Assembly: GCF_932294415.1 (NCBI RefSeq)
Contig: NC_065541.1
Location: 52,430,290-52,494,289, forward strand
DNA from: Quercus robur
Lineage: Eukaryota; Streptophyta; Magnoliopsida; Fagales; Fagaceae
DNA length: 64,000 nt
Direction of reading: 5' to 3'
Shown here: positions 35,057 through 46,416 of the stretch, piece by piece
How the letters are laid out: each line of letters opens with the position of its first letter
How positions within the stretch are numbered: the first letter of the stretch is position 1
Position numbers and translations under genes: made by a program
Notes under the pieces: model-generated
What the model saw: the letters and a program-made list of their open reading frames with translations, nothing else
What the model was told of the DNA's origin: nothing
Database searches by the model: none

Positions 35057-37957
35057 TGTCGGGGGTGGTTTTTTGCGCGTAGCCATGTGCCTTTGGAGGT
35101 GTGACTTTGCTAGGCCCGGATTTGTTTTAGGGAGGTCAACCCGGAACTCGACATTGGGCTGCATAGACCAATGGCTTCCGGTGTATTTTTAAGCCTACAA
35201 AATAGATAAAACCCAAAGTCTTAGAATCGTGATAAGGGTTGAAATAAATAAATAATATGCTTAGCATGATAGCTTTGATTAAATGGTGAGTTGATACATT
35301 ATTATTATGTTTATTAAGTTATGTTCAATATTAGAAAGTGTTTAATTAGATGTCCAATGTCCAACAATGGGATGAGTCCAATAGTCCATGTTTAGTTGCA
35401 GTTCATGGTTCATATTTAACATAATAAGGTATATCCGGCAATGGTCCATGTCCAAATAATATATGTTCAAGGGTGGTTCATGTCCAAATGATATGTGTGC
35501 AACTGTAGTAGATTGATTTATTAATATGTATGTTCATTAATGAAGTATTAGTGAGATCATGTTCATTAAATAGTGAGATGATATTAAAATAGCTTGCATC
35601 CAATGGTAAAATGATAATGAATAAAATATATTTAATAATATAAATTTGAAGAAAAAATATAATGGCTTATCTTCATATTTTGCAGCTCTAGCTGTAACAT
35701 TAGTGGACTTAGCATTTCAGCAACTTTTAGACTTTGCAACTCCAGCCGTACAACATCAGTGGGCCTTAACATTTCAGCAACATGAGAAAAGGAGTCCAGC
35801 AGCATAATAATATTAGTCGAGTGGTATAATAATGATGAATAAAATATACTTAATAATATGAATTTGAAGACAAAATTATGATGACTTATCTTCATGTTTT
35901 GCAGCTCCAGCCGTATCACATTAGTGGGCTTAACATTTCAGCAGCATGATGAAGTGAATCCTTTCAAGGTAACTTCAAGTCTAAAAGGGAAAAATGGGTG
36001 CAACTGGAGAGAGAGAGAGTAAGTCTAGCTGTGTACATAGGTTGGTTAAGTTTATCCTCTTTTATCATACACTTAAATGACTTTCCCCATGTAATACTCT
36101 TTTAGTTTTTAGTCAAATATGAGTGATATTGCCTTCCATAAGAAGGGCTTTTGATTTTATAAGTTTTTGCCTTCATAAGAAAGGGCTTTTAGTAATAAGT
36201 TCTTGGAAGAGTGTTCGATATATTTTAAGATGTGTGGAGATGGTAAATATATATTGTGAGATATGGTGTTTGTAATATGTATGAGAATTATTTTTAGACA
36301 CTTTGTTGGACATGGATCTTGTATATGTATACTTTGTGAGATATGGAATTTAGAGATATATGAGAAGTATGTATGCGTATTTTGTGAGGAATGTGTTTTG
36401 TAAAATAAATGAAAGTATGAGATAGATAAATGAAGGTTAAATGTAGTAAAGGCTGTTGCTGGGATTGTTTTTTGTATTATAACATTGGTTATGTTGCTTT
36501 CTAAGAAGGAAGATTTTGTATGAGAAATAAAGAATGAGATAGAGATGTGTTTTGGGTAGCAAAAATGACGAAGTTTCAGAATAATTAGGTGTGGGAAAGA
36601 TGGGTAATGGATAATGGTATGTTGTAACATGTCTGTTGTGTTGTTATCTATGAAGAGGGACTTTGTAATAGAAATGGGGAAGTGTGAAAATGTGTATTTT
36701 GCAGCAAAATGAGTGAAATTTCTGCATAAGAAGGTGAGAAAGGGATGAATCTGAGAGAGAGGATCAGAGAGGGAGATCAGAGAGAAGGATCGGATCAGAG
36801 AGATCAAAGAGAGGCCCTTTAGTGTGTAGCTTGGTCCTCTTTATATAGAGCCAGGCTATGTAATTAGATTAGAACTAGTTGAAGGGAAACTTAGCAAATC
36901 AGGAAAAATCTTTGACAAAGTAAGTGGTCTTTTGTTTTTTGGCCAAAAGAAGAAAGTTTGAGACCTTAAGCTGAAGTTATAGCTGTAACAGCTATTAATC
37001 ACAATTGTTACAGCTGGATGATGTTATCCGAATGACATCATTTGCTTGGAGGAAAGTATTTGGCATTAAATTCATGATTTGACTAAAGATGGTGAAATAA
37101 GTTTTATGATATTTTTCTAGTACCACAGCTAGAGCCACTGCAGAATGTGCTGGAACTGTTTCGGCTTCTGCAGAAGCTGTTTCTACTTTTGCTGGAGCTG
37201 TTTCTGCAAAACAGCTTTTGCTGGGGCTGTTTGCAGCTTTCGCTGGAGTTGCTATTGGTATTTTTTGGTTAAGTCTCCTCTCTTGGAAAAAATTATATAT
37301 TTAATCCATATATAATTTTGGTAAGTAATAGACTAGTTGGTTGATATTTGATGAAGTTTTGGAGATGTAATTATGGTCTTTTTGCATTTTAACCAAATCT
37401 TGGAGAGTAAGGAGAGCATTTTAATGCTAGATATGAGATATTAATATATATTTAGGCATGTGCTTGGAATTGATTTATATGAAAATAATGATATGATATA
37501 ATTATATTTTAAAACTTATATTATATGATGAACATTAATTTTTATGTAAAGAATATGGGGAGTTTTATCATTTTAAGTGTTATGTGATATGAGAGGCTTA
37601 CCCAAATGTTACCTATTGCACACTGACCCGTCAGAGTTCAGAGAATTGGGGAAGACACGCCAAGCAACATGCTTTCCTTTACCAACTTTGAACCATTGGA
37701 GCTTTACTGAACATACTTCTTAGCCCTCCAAACCACGACTCCCAAAATTCCCCCGATGAGACTCATGAGCTTGGATTATGAGCCAAAAAATGAGATGATG
37801 TGCTATGAGCTTGAACCATGAGCTTTGACGCCTTTTTGTCTAAATATGGGCTCTTTTGGGCTTTAGAAGAGATTTTCCCAAAGTCCATGATAGTGTTGAC
37901 GTGGTGCGGGTCGCCAATAAAATGAAGCCATGTGGTGTGAAAAATTTGTCTTCAACA
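35057..37957 (+). mobile_element. 2.9-kb LTR-like insertion (probable solo LTR)
   Basis: 2,901 bp starting TGTCGGGG and ending TTCAACA, flanked by the exact 5-bp duplication GTTGG (35052-35056 and 37958-37962). Copy A has the empty site with one GTTGG (917-921). A plus-strand TATA-like CTTTATATAGAGCC is at about 36838. Inside are a ~60-bp repeat (three copies, 35685-35945, core TTTTGCAGCTC.AGC) within a ~200-bp duplication, and a GCTG-rich tract (37130-37255, GCTGGAGCTGTTTCTGC-like). I find no PBS, PPT or internal LTR pair, so a large solo LTR (as in Ogre/Tat-type Gypsy) fits best; a non-autonomous element is the alternative. A 216-codon minus-strand frame (36157-36807) has no domain. Confidence 0.85.
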
Positions 37958-38398
37958 GTTGGAAACCAAAGATAAATCATTTTCCTCCTACCACCAAACC
38001 ACACCTTCTGAACCCTTTGACCATGTGTCCACCTCTCTTGTATTGGCTGGGTACAGATTGGTGGTGCTCAGGTCATTATGTGCTTGCTCCACTATCCTTT
38101 GTTTTTGTTTTCTTTCGTTCTAACGTTGTTTCTGCCATAGCAGACTAGCCTTGTTTCATTTTGTTGCATGTCTCTACTCGTATTTATCCTCTACAGAAGA
38201 GGGCATGGGCTTTTGTTGCCTTATTTCTTTTCATCCCTTCCCAAGCTTGTGTGTTCATTTAGCATAAGTTCTTGTCAGACCAATTCGTTGGGCTTTTGCT
38301 CTTCTTCTTTCTTATTTCCTTGGCCTCCATAACCTACTAGCTTGCACATTATTCCCTTTTTTTTTCCACCACTTGCTGTGTTCATGGACTTGCTAGCC

Positions 38399-38740
38399 TA
38401 TTGGGCTTTACTTCTTCCTTTGGACTCTCATAGCCCATTTACTTTACTTTTACCTCTTATGTGCCTATGGGCCCGTTGGCTATCATTTCCTGCCACGTTG
38501 ACCCATTGGGCTTTTACCTCTTTCCTTGGGCCCTCATGGTCTTTACTTTTACCTCTCGTTGTGCCCATGAGTTTGCTGGCTATCACTTCCTGCCATGTTG
38601 GTCCATTGGGCTTTTACCTCTTTCCTTGGGTTCTCATGGCCCATTTACCTTGCTTCTACCTCTTACTACACTCATGGGCATGCTGGCCTGTTGGGCTTTT
38701 ACTTCTTTCTTTGGGCTCTCATGACCTATTTTCTTTTATC
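38399..38740. repeat. ~100-bp imperfect tandem repeats, copy B
   Basis: The counterpart of 1683-2010 with the same four TTGGGCTTTTAC units. The derived 172-codon open frame (38342-38860) is considered non-coding for the same reason. Confidence 0.6.
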
Positions 38741-39873
38741 TTGTTCCTCAATCTTTTCCTTCTTCATTTTCTTTTGATATTGGGTTTTTCTGCTGTTGGG
38801 CCCTTTTTGTCAAAAACGGGTATTAACCGTGATCAATCTAAAAAAGTATTTTCCTCTTAAAAAAACAAAAAATCTATCTAAATATGTACTTGATCAATTT
38901 ACCATGACATGGTGTATGAGCTTAAGTCATTCAAGTTAAAATGATCGATTCTATTTAGCACCACAAGAAACATATGATTTTATTGGACAATTTCTTTGCT
39001 ATGGTTTCTTACTAACTAAGGGAACTATTTGGTTATTAATTGGGCTTGTGTTTGGACTGGCTTTTTATGATAATTTATTTATGTTTTTAATATAATTTTT
39101 AATTTAACTTTGGCAAGGCGATGCATGGCATGATGAAGGAAAACAAAAACTTAATTTCCAATTGTGATTTTTGGTAGAGTGAGAGAGTATATCGGATTTT
39201 CGTGTATGATAATGTGAGAGATTGGATAATTAAGTTTGACAATTGCAATGATTATCTCTCTCTCTTTTTAGCTAGTGTAATTGAGGAAGGTCCCTCAAAT
39301 GTTTGTGACAATCCCTTGCAAACCAATAACATTTCTCATGAAACATATCATCACCAAGAACTAACATTGGCTTCCAAGAAGCACAAGAAACATATTGATT
39401 CTTCATGAAAGAACCCGTATTGATAAGTGACTTAACAGAGGTATAGCCTTATTATTGCATCACAAATCATAGATAGAGAACATAAGCCCAAGGGGAAGTG
39501 TATAGCCATTAGATGGCCATGTATTTTGATAGTCTATAGAAACAGATTGTCTTCAATTAAAATGGTGTCACTTCATTATTAGAGATGAAGAGGCCAGAAG
39601 GACCTCCACTTCTGTAAGGCTTTCAGCATCAATTAACACTCCTTTAGCCCATTCATTTGGTATCTCTTGGAAAAACATTGGAAGATAATTTAATTTTTAA
39701 TTTTTAATGGGAGAATTATTCACAATTTAATGTCAAAACAAAAACTCCATATCTATAGGGAGTGTTTCATATGATTCCATGAGTACCATTTTGAAAGAAC
39801 ACCAGTTTCAGAGCATATACAACATGATATGAGCCACAACACACCCGACCATCTGGAGCTCTGATACCAAAGG

Positions 39874-41295
39874 CTGAACCACGTAACTCTCATGTTCTCA
39901 GTATTCATATTCTATGCTTTCCATTTCACATCCACTTTAGCATATAAAACATAGTATAACATAGAACCACCGTTGCTAATACATTTAACATGTTATCAGG
40001 GCCAAACTTTCTTCTTGGCATCCAAAAAAAAATCTCTACACATTTAAGAAGATTCATACATGCATAGTATAGATCCATAGTACCCCTGCTTGTTTTCAGA
40101 TCTAAACCCCATGGCATCACATAGCTTCCACGGATCACTGTCACTATCTTGCCTTTATGTCTCAAATCATAGCCCTAGCAATTCGTGCCTCCCTTTTAGA
40201 TTTGTGCAAATCGAGGTTTCGACTGATAAAACCAACCACATAGACATGCTCTGCAGCCTCTCACAACCAAAACCCAGGAAGCTGGTCTCCACTATAATCT
40301 TTACACACCACCACACTCTAAAAAGAATTCTAGCACTTACTCCACATGCCACCACAAATTCTTCACTCCTAGATCAGCTTTTGGACACATGCACCGCTAT
40401 GTAGGCCTTATCGTTCGCCGCTCAACGGAACTCGAGAATCTGGCTCTCATCTAACATCACATGTGCCCTTACGCACTTCTTAGGTTTCTGGCCTCGCTTC
40501 CACACGTCAGTGGTAATGCATGCACCATAAACTGTTGGAAAACTTTCTAACATTATGACTGACGTCATTCGATGACGTCATCTAGCCACGCCAATTCCAT
40601 GCAAGCCCTAGCCACGTCAACCCTAGTCCACGTTAGAGACACATCCTCAGGATGATGTCAGTAGCTCTACTGTCCGATCTGTGACCCAACCCGTAAAACC
40701 CGAAACTAACTCAGACTGTGTAGACCATTGACCATTGACTTTGACCTTTGCATTAACCTTTGACAAAAGTTAAAATTTCTGAAATGACTTATCTTGCTTA
40801 GTTTTTCACGTAGATTCTGATTTTAGACTCCATTTCTTTATTTGAAACTTCAAAATCGATCAATTGGCACATTCTTCATTGTGATTTCTTCAAAGGCATT
40901 CTTTAAGGCATCTCTAAAGGATCTTCTTATACTTATCCAACTTCAAGCCTTCATCGAACTTCCGCCTTGAGTTTGAGGGAGGGTGTTAGAAATATATTAG
41001 ACATATTAGCCCAATGTAATAGGCCTAAGCTCACTTTTGCTTGTACTAGTAGTCTAGGGTTTAGTTGCCTATATAAACTCATGCTAGGGTTCATTGTAAC
41101 ATAGGTTATTGTACTATACTCTTACATAATAAAGATGTAGCCTTTAAGGGATTCCTTTGTGGACGTAGGCCAAGAAGGCTAAATCGTGTAACCCTTTTGT
41201 TCTTAGTATTCCTATTCTATACTTTCCCTTTTGCATCCACTCTAGCATATACAACATGGTATAACACGGAACCATCGTTATTAATAAATTTAACA
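39874..41295 (+). mobile_element. non-autonomous LTR element in SDR intron (copy B)
   Basis: The orthologous insertion of 3183-4637: truncated 5' LTR 39874-39990, 3' LTR 40984-41295 (312 bp). Here the forward PBS has decayed (TGTTATCAGGGC at 39991-40002), while the reverse-oriented PBS just upstream (39858-39869) is exact. Confidence 0.8.
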
Positions 41296-41845
41296 GTTAA
41301 TAAGAAAAAATGGAAGGAAAACGTTCCCCTCAATTTTCCAAGGGAATATACTTATATTCGTATAGAAACAAATTATATCTAGTTATGCGTAGCTTTCATC
41401 TCAAAGTATCCAGTATCCACTAAATTAACAATAGTATTTAATCAACATTAGCAACAACGTAAATCAGTAATAACTTTTTTTGATGCAATTAATAATAGGA
41501 CCACTCCTAACTGAAAGTGTTGATCATTGGTATTCAAAGTATCACTCTTATCATTGGAGTAGACCAAGGTGAAACAATGAGTCTATGTTAGTTCTCCAGT
41601 TATAAAAAAAAATCATCGGAGAGACTTAAGTTGGCCAAATTTTTAGTGGCATCAAATTTAATTATGTGTGTTTAAGACTCAATTTAAGCCAATCTCAAGC
41701 AGAATCATTTGCTTTCAATTCAGCATAGTCGTATTCAAACCAAATTTATAACTTGTACAAGACTTGATTGAGCTTTTCATCAAGGTGCCATAAATATGCA
41801 AATGATGCTTTCTAATACCTTTAGCTTCCCCATGAATGATGAAAC

Positions 41846-42928
41846 TGTAAAGTTGAATTTATTCAACTATGTGTTGGCTTTATTTAGTGCTAAAATTTCT
41901 TTTAATTTAGCATTTAGAAACCCTGTATTTAGGTGGAAATAATGTAAGGGTTGTGTGTGAGAGAGTGTGAAGATTTGATCAAGAGTGTGCAACAAAAAGG
42001 TGACTCTAACTGATTCACAAGTGGTAACTTGCCAAAATGAAGCACACGTGTGAAGCATGTAGGAAGATGAAGAGTTAGGACAACTGGATCACTACAGGAC
42101 AAAAAGTATAGTCTGGCCTAGTCTAGTAACTGGTGACTGGAACTTGCGACTCATCTCAGTTGCAAAGTGACTCGCCAGTGCACTTTGTTTTGCTAAAAAA
42201 TGACTTTTCACATTCCATCTCACACCTTACTATAAATACCTTTATACCCACGAAATGTAGAGAAGGGGAAGAAATAATTTTGAAAGAGAAACCCTAGAGA
42301 AAAACAAGATTGATTTATCCACAATCTTATACACTTGATTTTCCAAATTCATCTACTCTCACCCTCTTCATTGTCATACCCATGAGAGGATCATAAACCA
42401 AATCCTTACCTTACCAAATTCAGAGTAGTGAGAAGGTTCTTGGTGTTTAGGAAGCAGTTCAAAAGAGAACCAATTCATATTGGTTGATGCAATGGGCTAA
42501 TTACAGGATCTAGAAAGCTAGAGAAGACACGGTTCAGCATAACCTTGTTGGAGCAAGAAGCTTGGAGGGCTTAGGTGCATTGGGTAGATTAGGTTTGGGT
42601 CTATTGCTATTCATGTATCCCAACTGATTTTCTAGTGGATCATTTACCGCTAGGAGGGCAGGGGAGAGGTTTTTTGCTGAGTTTTTCGGTTTCTTCTTCG
42701 ATAACACGTGCCGGTGTTATCTTGTGTTTGCATCTCTCTTTTCCTTACTCTTTGCTTTTAATCTCTGTTGGTTGTGATTAGTTAATGGCTTAGAGTAGTT
42801 TGCTTTTTTGGGTATTGCTTATAGTTCATATTCCACACATACATTGTTTGAATATAAGCTTGTATTGGAAAATTTGTATTTGGGAGTCTAAACATTCACA
42901 AGTGTTTTATACACTAAATGAGTTTTTA
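41846..42928 (+). mobile_element. solo LTR inside SDR exon 4 (copy B)
   Basis: 1,083 bp, flanked by GAAAC (41841-41845 and 42929-42933). The orthologous insertion of 5093-6176. The CTCGCGA motifs of copy A have mostly decayed here (for example ACTCTAACTGATTCAC). Confidence 0.9.
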
Positions 42929-43460
42929 GAAACATTGACAATCGTTGGTGAATGAGATAATTGGAGGAGGGTAATAAGCGCTTCAACCATTCTTTTGGCG
43001 CCATAGTAGTTTGTTTGTAGACATTCTTCAGCTAACTCATACGTTTGAGTAAGCATTGCACTCCAATCAACTTCTACTTCTTCCTGCATTGATAAGAAAA
43101 AACTTAGTCCTTCTAGAAGTTAACATGCCATACTTCAAATTCAAAGCCTATACTAGATAGGACCCTGTAGGTTGACTATTTTCCTTGTAATTCCCAACTT
43201 CACAACCCCCCACTAACAAGAATAAAATCCTTCTAACAAAATTTTACCTGCAAAATGCTACAGGCATGTCATATTTTTAAATAGTTCACCAATTAATGGC
43301 TAAGTATAGCAAGATCTTATCAGAGGCACAAGGAATTTGGTAAAGCTGTGAAGCTAAACAACTGTATCTAATTTGGTTAAGAGCCTTTGGAATTAAATAA
43401 TTAGATTAAACTAAAATAGTCCTTGAAGCAACTTACTGTTAGGACATTTGTGATTCACTT

Positions 43461-44570
43461 TGAAAGTTCAAAAACGTGTACAAAAACACTTTTGAACGTT
43501 TAGACCCCCAAAAACCAATTTAATCAACACACGCAATATGTTAAACAATAGTGTGCGGAAACTTAACATATGCTATAACATGGTATTGATTAAACAACTA
43601 TCTAAGCCACAACAAAATAAACCACAGCAAATAATGTAAAGGCAGAGATAGAGAGGAAGGAAGATGCAAACACAGCGATAACACCAGATATGTTATCGAA
43701 GAGGAAACCGAAAACCTCGGCGAAAAACCTCTCCGCCGCCCTCCAAGCGGTAATCAATCCACTAGAAAATACAGTTGGGATACAAGGACAGCAATAGACC
43801 CTCCAAGCCTAATCTACCCAATACACCTAAGCCCTCCAAGCTTCTTGCTCCAACGAGGTTGCGCCGAACCTTTTTCTTTTCTAGCTTTCCGGATTCCGCT
43901 ACTACACCGTAGCATCAACCAATGAATATTGGCTCCTTCCTAACTGCTTCCCAGAACTCCAAACGTCTGTCTCACAGAGATGATAATGGTGAGAACCAGG
44001 TTTGGTATAAAGGCCTCTCAAGGATTTGACAATGGAGAGGAAGAGAGTGAGGGATTTTGATGAGACTCTAAGGTAGAGATTGTGGGTAAAACAATCTGGT
44101 TTTTCTTTAGGGTTTCTCTCTCAAAATTCTCTCTGGAAGCTCTCTTTCAATCGTGGGTTAAAAGGGTATTTATACTAAAGAGGAGTGGAATGCGAAACGT
44201 CAGGTTTTTCCAAAACAGGGGTGGCTCGCGGCTTGACCTCGCGGCTTGACTAAGTCGCGAGTTCCAGTCGCGAGTTAACCGTATGGCCAGTTGTCCTGTT
44301 TTGTCCTGTAGTGCTCCAGCTAGCATGACTGTTCATCTTCCAGCATGCTTGGCACGTGTGCAGATTCTGGCGGGTTGAAGCCGCGAGTCCAGTCGCGAGT
44401 CCCAGCCGCGACTCTCTGTTTTCTTGCACACTCTTGAGCAATCTTCACACTATCTCACTCACTACCCTTACAACAATCCCACCTAAATACAGGGTTACTA
44501 AATGCTGAATTACAAGCAAATTTGGCACGGAATAAAGCCAATTAGATGGTTGAATAAATTCAACCTTACA
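43461..44570 (-). repeat. 3' LTR of the young Sirevirus
   Basis: 1,110 bp, TGAAAG...CTTACA in plus reading. Differs from its partner at about 43706 (A for G) and about 44216 (C for T). TATA-like box on the minus strand at about 44168-44180. Dense TCGCGAG/CCGCGAG motifs at 44223-44412. Confidence 0.97.
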
Positions 44571-45304
44571 ATCTCCCCCTTTGGCTATTCCGTGACAAAA
44601 CCCTAAAACAGACTCTAGACTTAACATGTGAGTTGGGAACAGTTGATCAAAACTCACTCACACCTAATTCTAGAAGCTGTGAAGCACTTGAATCATATGA
44701 ACATAAACTCCTGAAACACAACAATACACCATGATCATTGTAAGCAGAAAATTATTAATGCATATGAAACAGGCAAAAAGAGATCAAGCATAAGATGGAG
44801 TTAATGAACAAACCATGGCTTGATCAACCAAGTGAACACCACAAAGTAGTGATCACAGTGTTCATTCACACTTGGAATGAACACAAAGACATACAAGTTA
44901 ACAAGCACAAGGCAAGACACTTGTATGCTCAACACTCAACCAATGCATAGCTCACATGGCATATGCATCTAGGAACAATCCTACAAGGGCACAAGAGTGA
45001 CAGTACATAAACCACAATGCAGAACATTTAGATTTAAAATACTGATTTCACATAGCATAAAGGCTGCACTTAAGCATGGTACATACCACAAGGCCTACAA
45101 ACTATGCATAAAACATAAACCCTCAAAGCTTACAAAAGCATATGGGTACAAACTAACAAAAACCTGAATAACAGTTTTACAAAACATAATATATCAACTT
45201 AAAGAGAAGAAGGAAACAAAAAAATAAAGACACTCCCCCTTAGATAGTGACACTCCCCCTTAGGGTAATATCCTCCCCCTCTGATTATGCCTATCACTCC
45301 CCCT
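44571..45304 (-). promoter_or_regulatory. multiple polypurine tracts
   Basis: On the minus strand, AGGGGGAG-type purine tracts lie at 44571-44582 (next to the LTR, AAAGGGGGAGAT) and again at 45231-45240, 45251-45260, 45271-45280 and 45295-45304, just after the ORF2 stop. Repeated PPTs upstream of the 3' LTR are a known Sirevirus feature. Confidence 0.85.
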
Positions 45305-45321
45305 TTTTGTCATGGAATAGG

Positions 45322-46416
45322 CTAGTCATCCTCTTCTAGTTTTCTCTGAATCTGATCCAACTGAGTCTGAAGAGAAGTAAACTTCATGTCCCATCGGTTG
45401 CTTTGATGGTGTAGAGAAGCAGTGAGTCCAGACATCTTTGTATTCACCTCGTGGACAGAGGAAACAATGCGATCAAGTTTCTCATCGAGGGAGAGATTGC
45501 TGAACTGAGAGTCACTGTGAGATGCAGAAGTTTCTGGTTTGGCTCTCTTCCGACTATGTCCAACACTTGCATTGTATGTACGCATGTTGATCGGACTCGG
45601 TTTGGGGATAGGAGACTCATCAGTCGATGGATAGATCCCCTTGAGCTTCAAGATCCGTGAAATGAGACTGCAGAAAGGAATGCAGATCCGAGACTCACTG
45701 CGAAGAACTGTTTTGCGCAGAACATGAAAGATGTGAGCACAAATGTCAATTTCTTCATCAGAAACCAGATCATGAAGAAACAAAGCTCGTCCGAGATTCA
45801 TATACCCAGTACTGGACAAAGGGTACAAATTGTGAAACATCACAATTGTAAGCACTCGCAGTTTCGGAGAAAGGGAGGAAACACTGATGGATTTTCCATT
45901 TGGCGAGAATTCCAAGTCTTGACCAAGACTTTGTTTTAGAAGCTCCTCATCAGGACATAGATCGTCATAGACCGGTGAATGACGAAAAATTGGTCTGTTA
46001 ATGTGAAGAATTTCTGCCAGGTATGTAGGAGAGACAGAAAAGCTCTTTTGCCGAACCCAGCACTTAAGTTCATCTCCCTCCACAATTGCATTAGCATAAA
46101 ATTCTTTAACCAACTCGTCATACACGATATCCGGATCCGAGAGAAGGTAATTCCAATCCTTGTGAGCAAAGCATATCGGGATGTCAGTGTTATGAAGTGA
46201 AGGCAGATCCACTGCTCTCTCTAGTAGGGGTGTGGCATGAAGAAAGAAGTTCTCATATGACTGATATGCTGAATAGGATCTGAACTTATTGGGATCGAAT
46301 CGCTGTGATGAAGAGCGAGTCACTTTCGGGAGAGGTGTGTCTTCATCAACATCAATTACGGGTTCCTTCCCTTTGGAAGAACCTCCTTTCACAGCAGCCT
46401 TTTTGAATGGAGACAT
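45322..46416 (-). CDS. ORF2 of the young Sirevirus (env-like position)
   Basis: An intact 364-aa frame starting MSPFKKAAVKGG and ending QIQRKLEEDD. N-terminus: basic and Ser/Lys-rich (residues 1-45). Middle: a globular region containing LVKEFYANA, SVSPTYLAEIL and IDICAHIFHVL. C-terminus: a heptad-patterned coiled coil (about residues 305-364) with LSLDEKLDRIVSS. No signal peptide or convincing membrane segment, so a true envelope protein is unlikely. It resembles the plant 'putative transposon protein' domain; function unknown. Same size and place as the frames at 15228-16325 and 61192-62286, but sequence identity is low by eye outside a few motifs. Its own upstream region carries the LTR's palindromic motif. 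Confidence 0.88.
   Translation of the reverse strand: MSPFKKAAVKGGSSKGKEPVIDVDEDTPLPKVTRSSSQRFDPNKFRSYSAYQSYENFFLHATPLLERAVDLPSLHNTDIPICFAHKDWNYLLSDPDIVYDELVKEFYANAIVEGDELKCWVRQKSFSVSPTYLAEILHINRPIFRHSPVYDDLCPDEELLKQSLGQDLEFSPNGKSISVSSLSPKLRVLTIVMFHNLYPLSSTGYMNLGRALFLHDLVSDEEIDICAHIFHVLRKTVLRSESRICIPFCSLISRILKLKGIYPSTDESPIPKPSPINMRTYNASVGHSRKRAKPETSASHSDSQFSNLSLDEKLDRIVSSVHEVNTKMSGLTASLHHQSNRWDMKFTSLQTQLDQIQRKLEEDD

Larger units (their letters stand above)
39557..43083 (-). pseudogene. SDR pseudogene E' (copy B), exons 4-5 only
   Basis: Paralogue of 2866-6331 with the same architecture. Exon 5 (39557-39666) has the same 271-bp internal deletion, and here the acceptor CAG has become CAA. Exon 4 is 42934-43083 plus 41819-41845 (150 + 27 nt), split by a solo LTR at the same base. 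Exons 1-3 are missing. Intron 4 carries the same non-autonomous LTR element. About 100 bp near 41581-41676 is absent from copy A. Confidence 0.9.

Noticed and set aside
36157..36807. 216-codon minus-strand open frame inside the 2.9-kb insertion
   Set aside because: Composition (Ser/Ile/His/Phe-rich) mirrors the AT-rich strand; no domain, no initiation context and no homologue in the window.
45322..46416. True retroviral-type envelope gene
   Set aside because: The product has no signal peptide or transmembrane segment, and resembles plant transposon-associated proteins rather than a glycoprotein.
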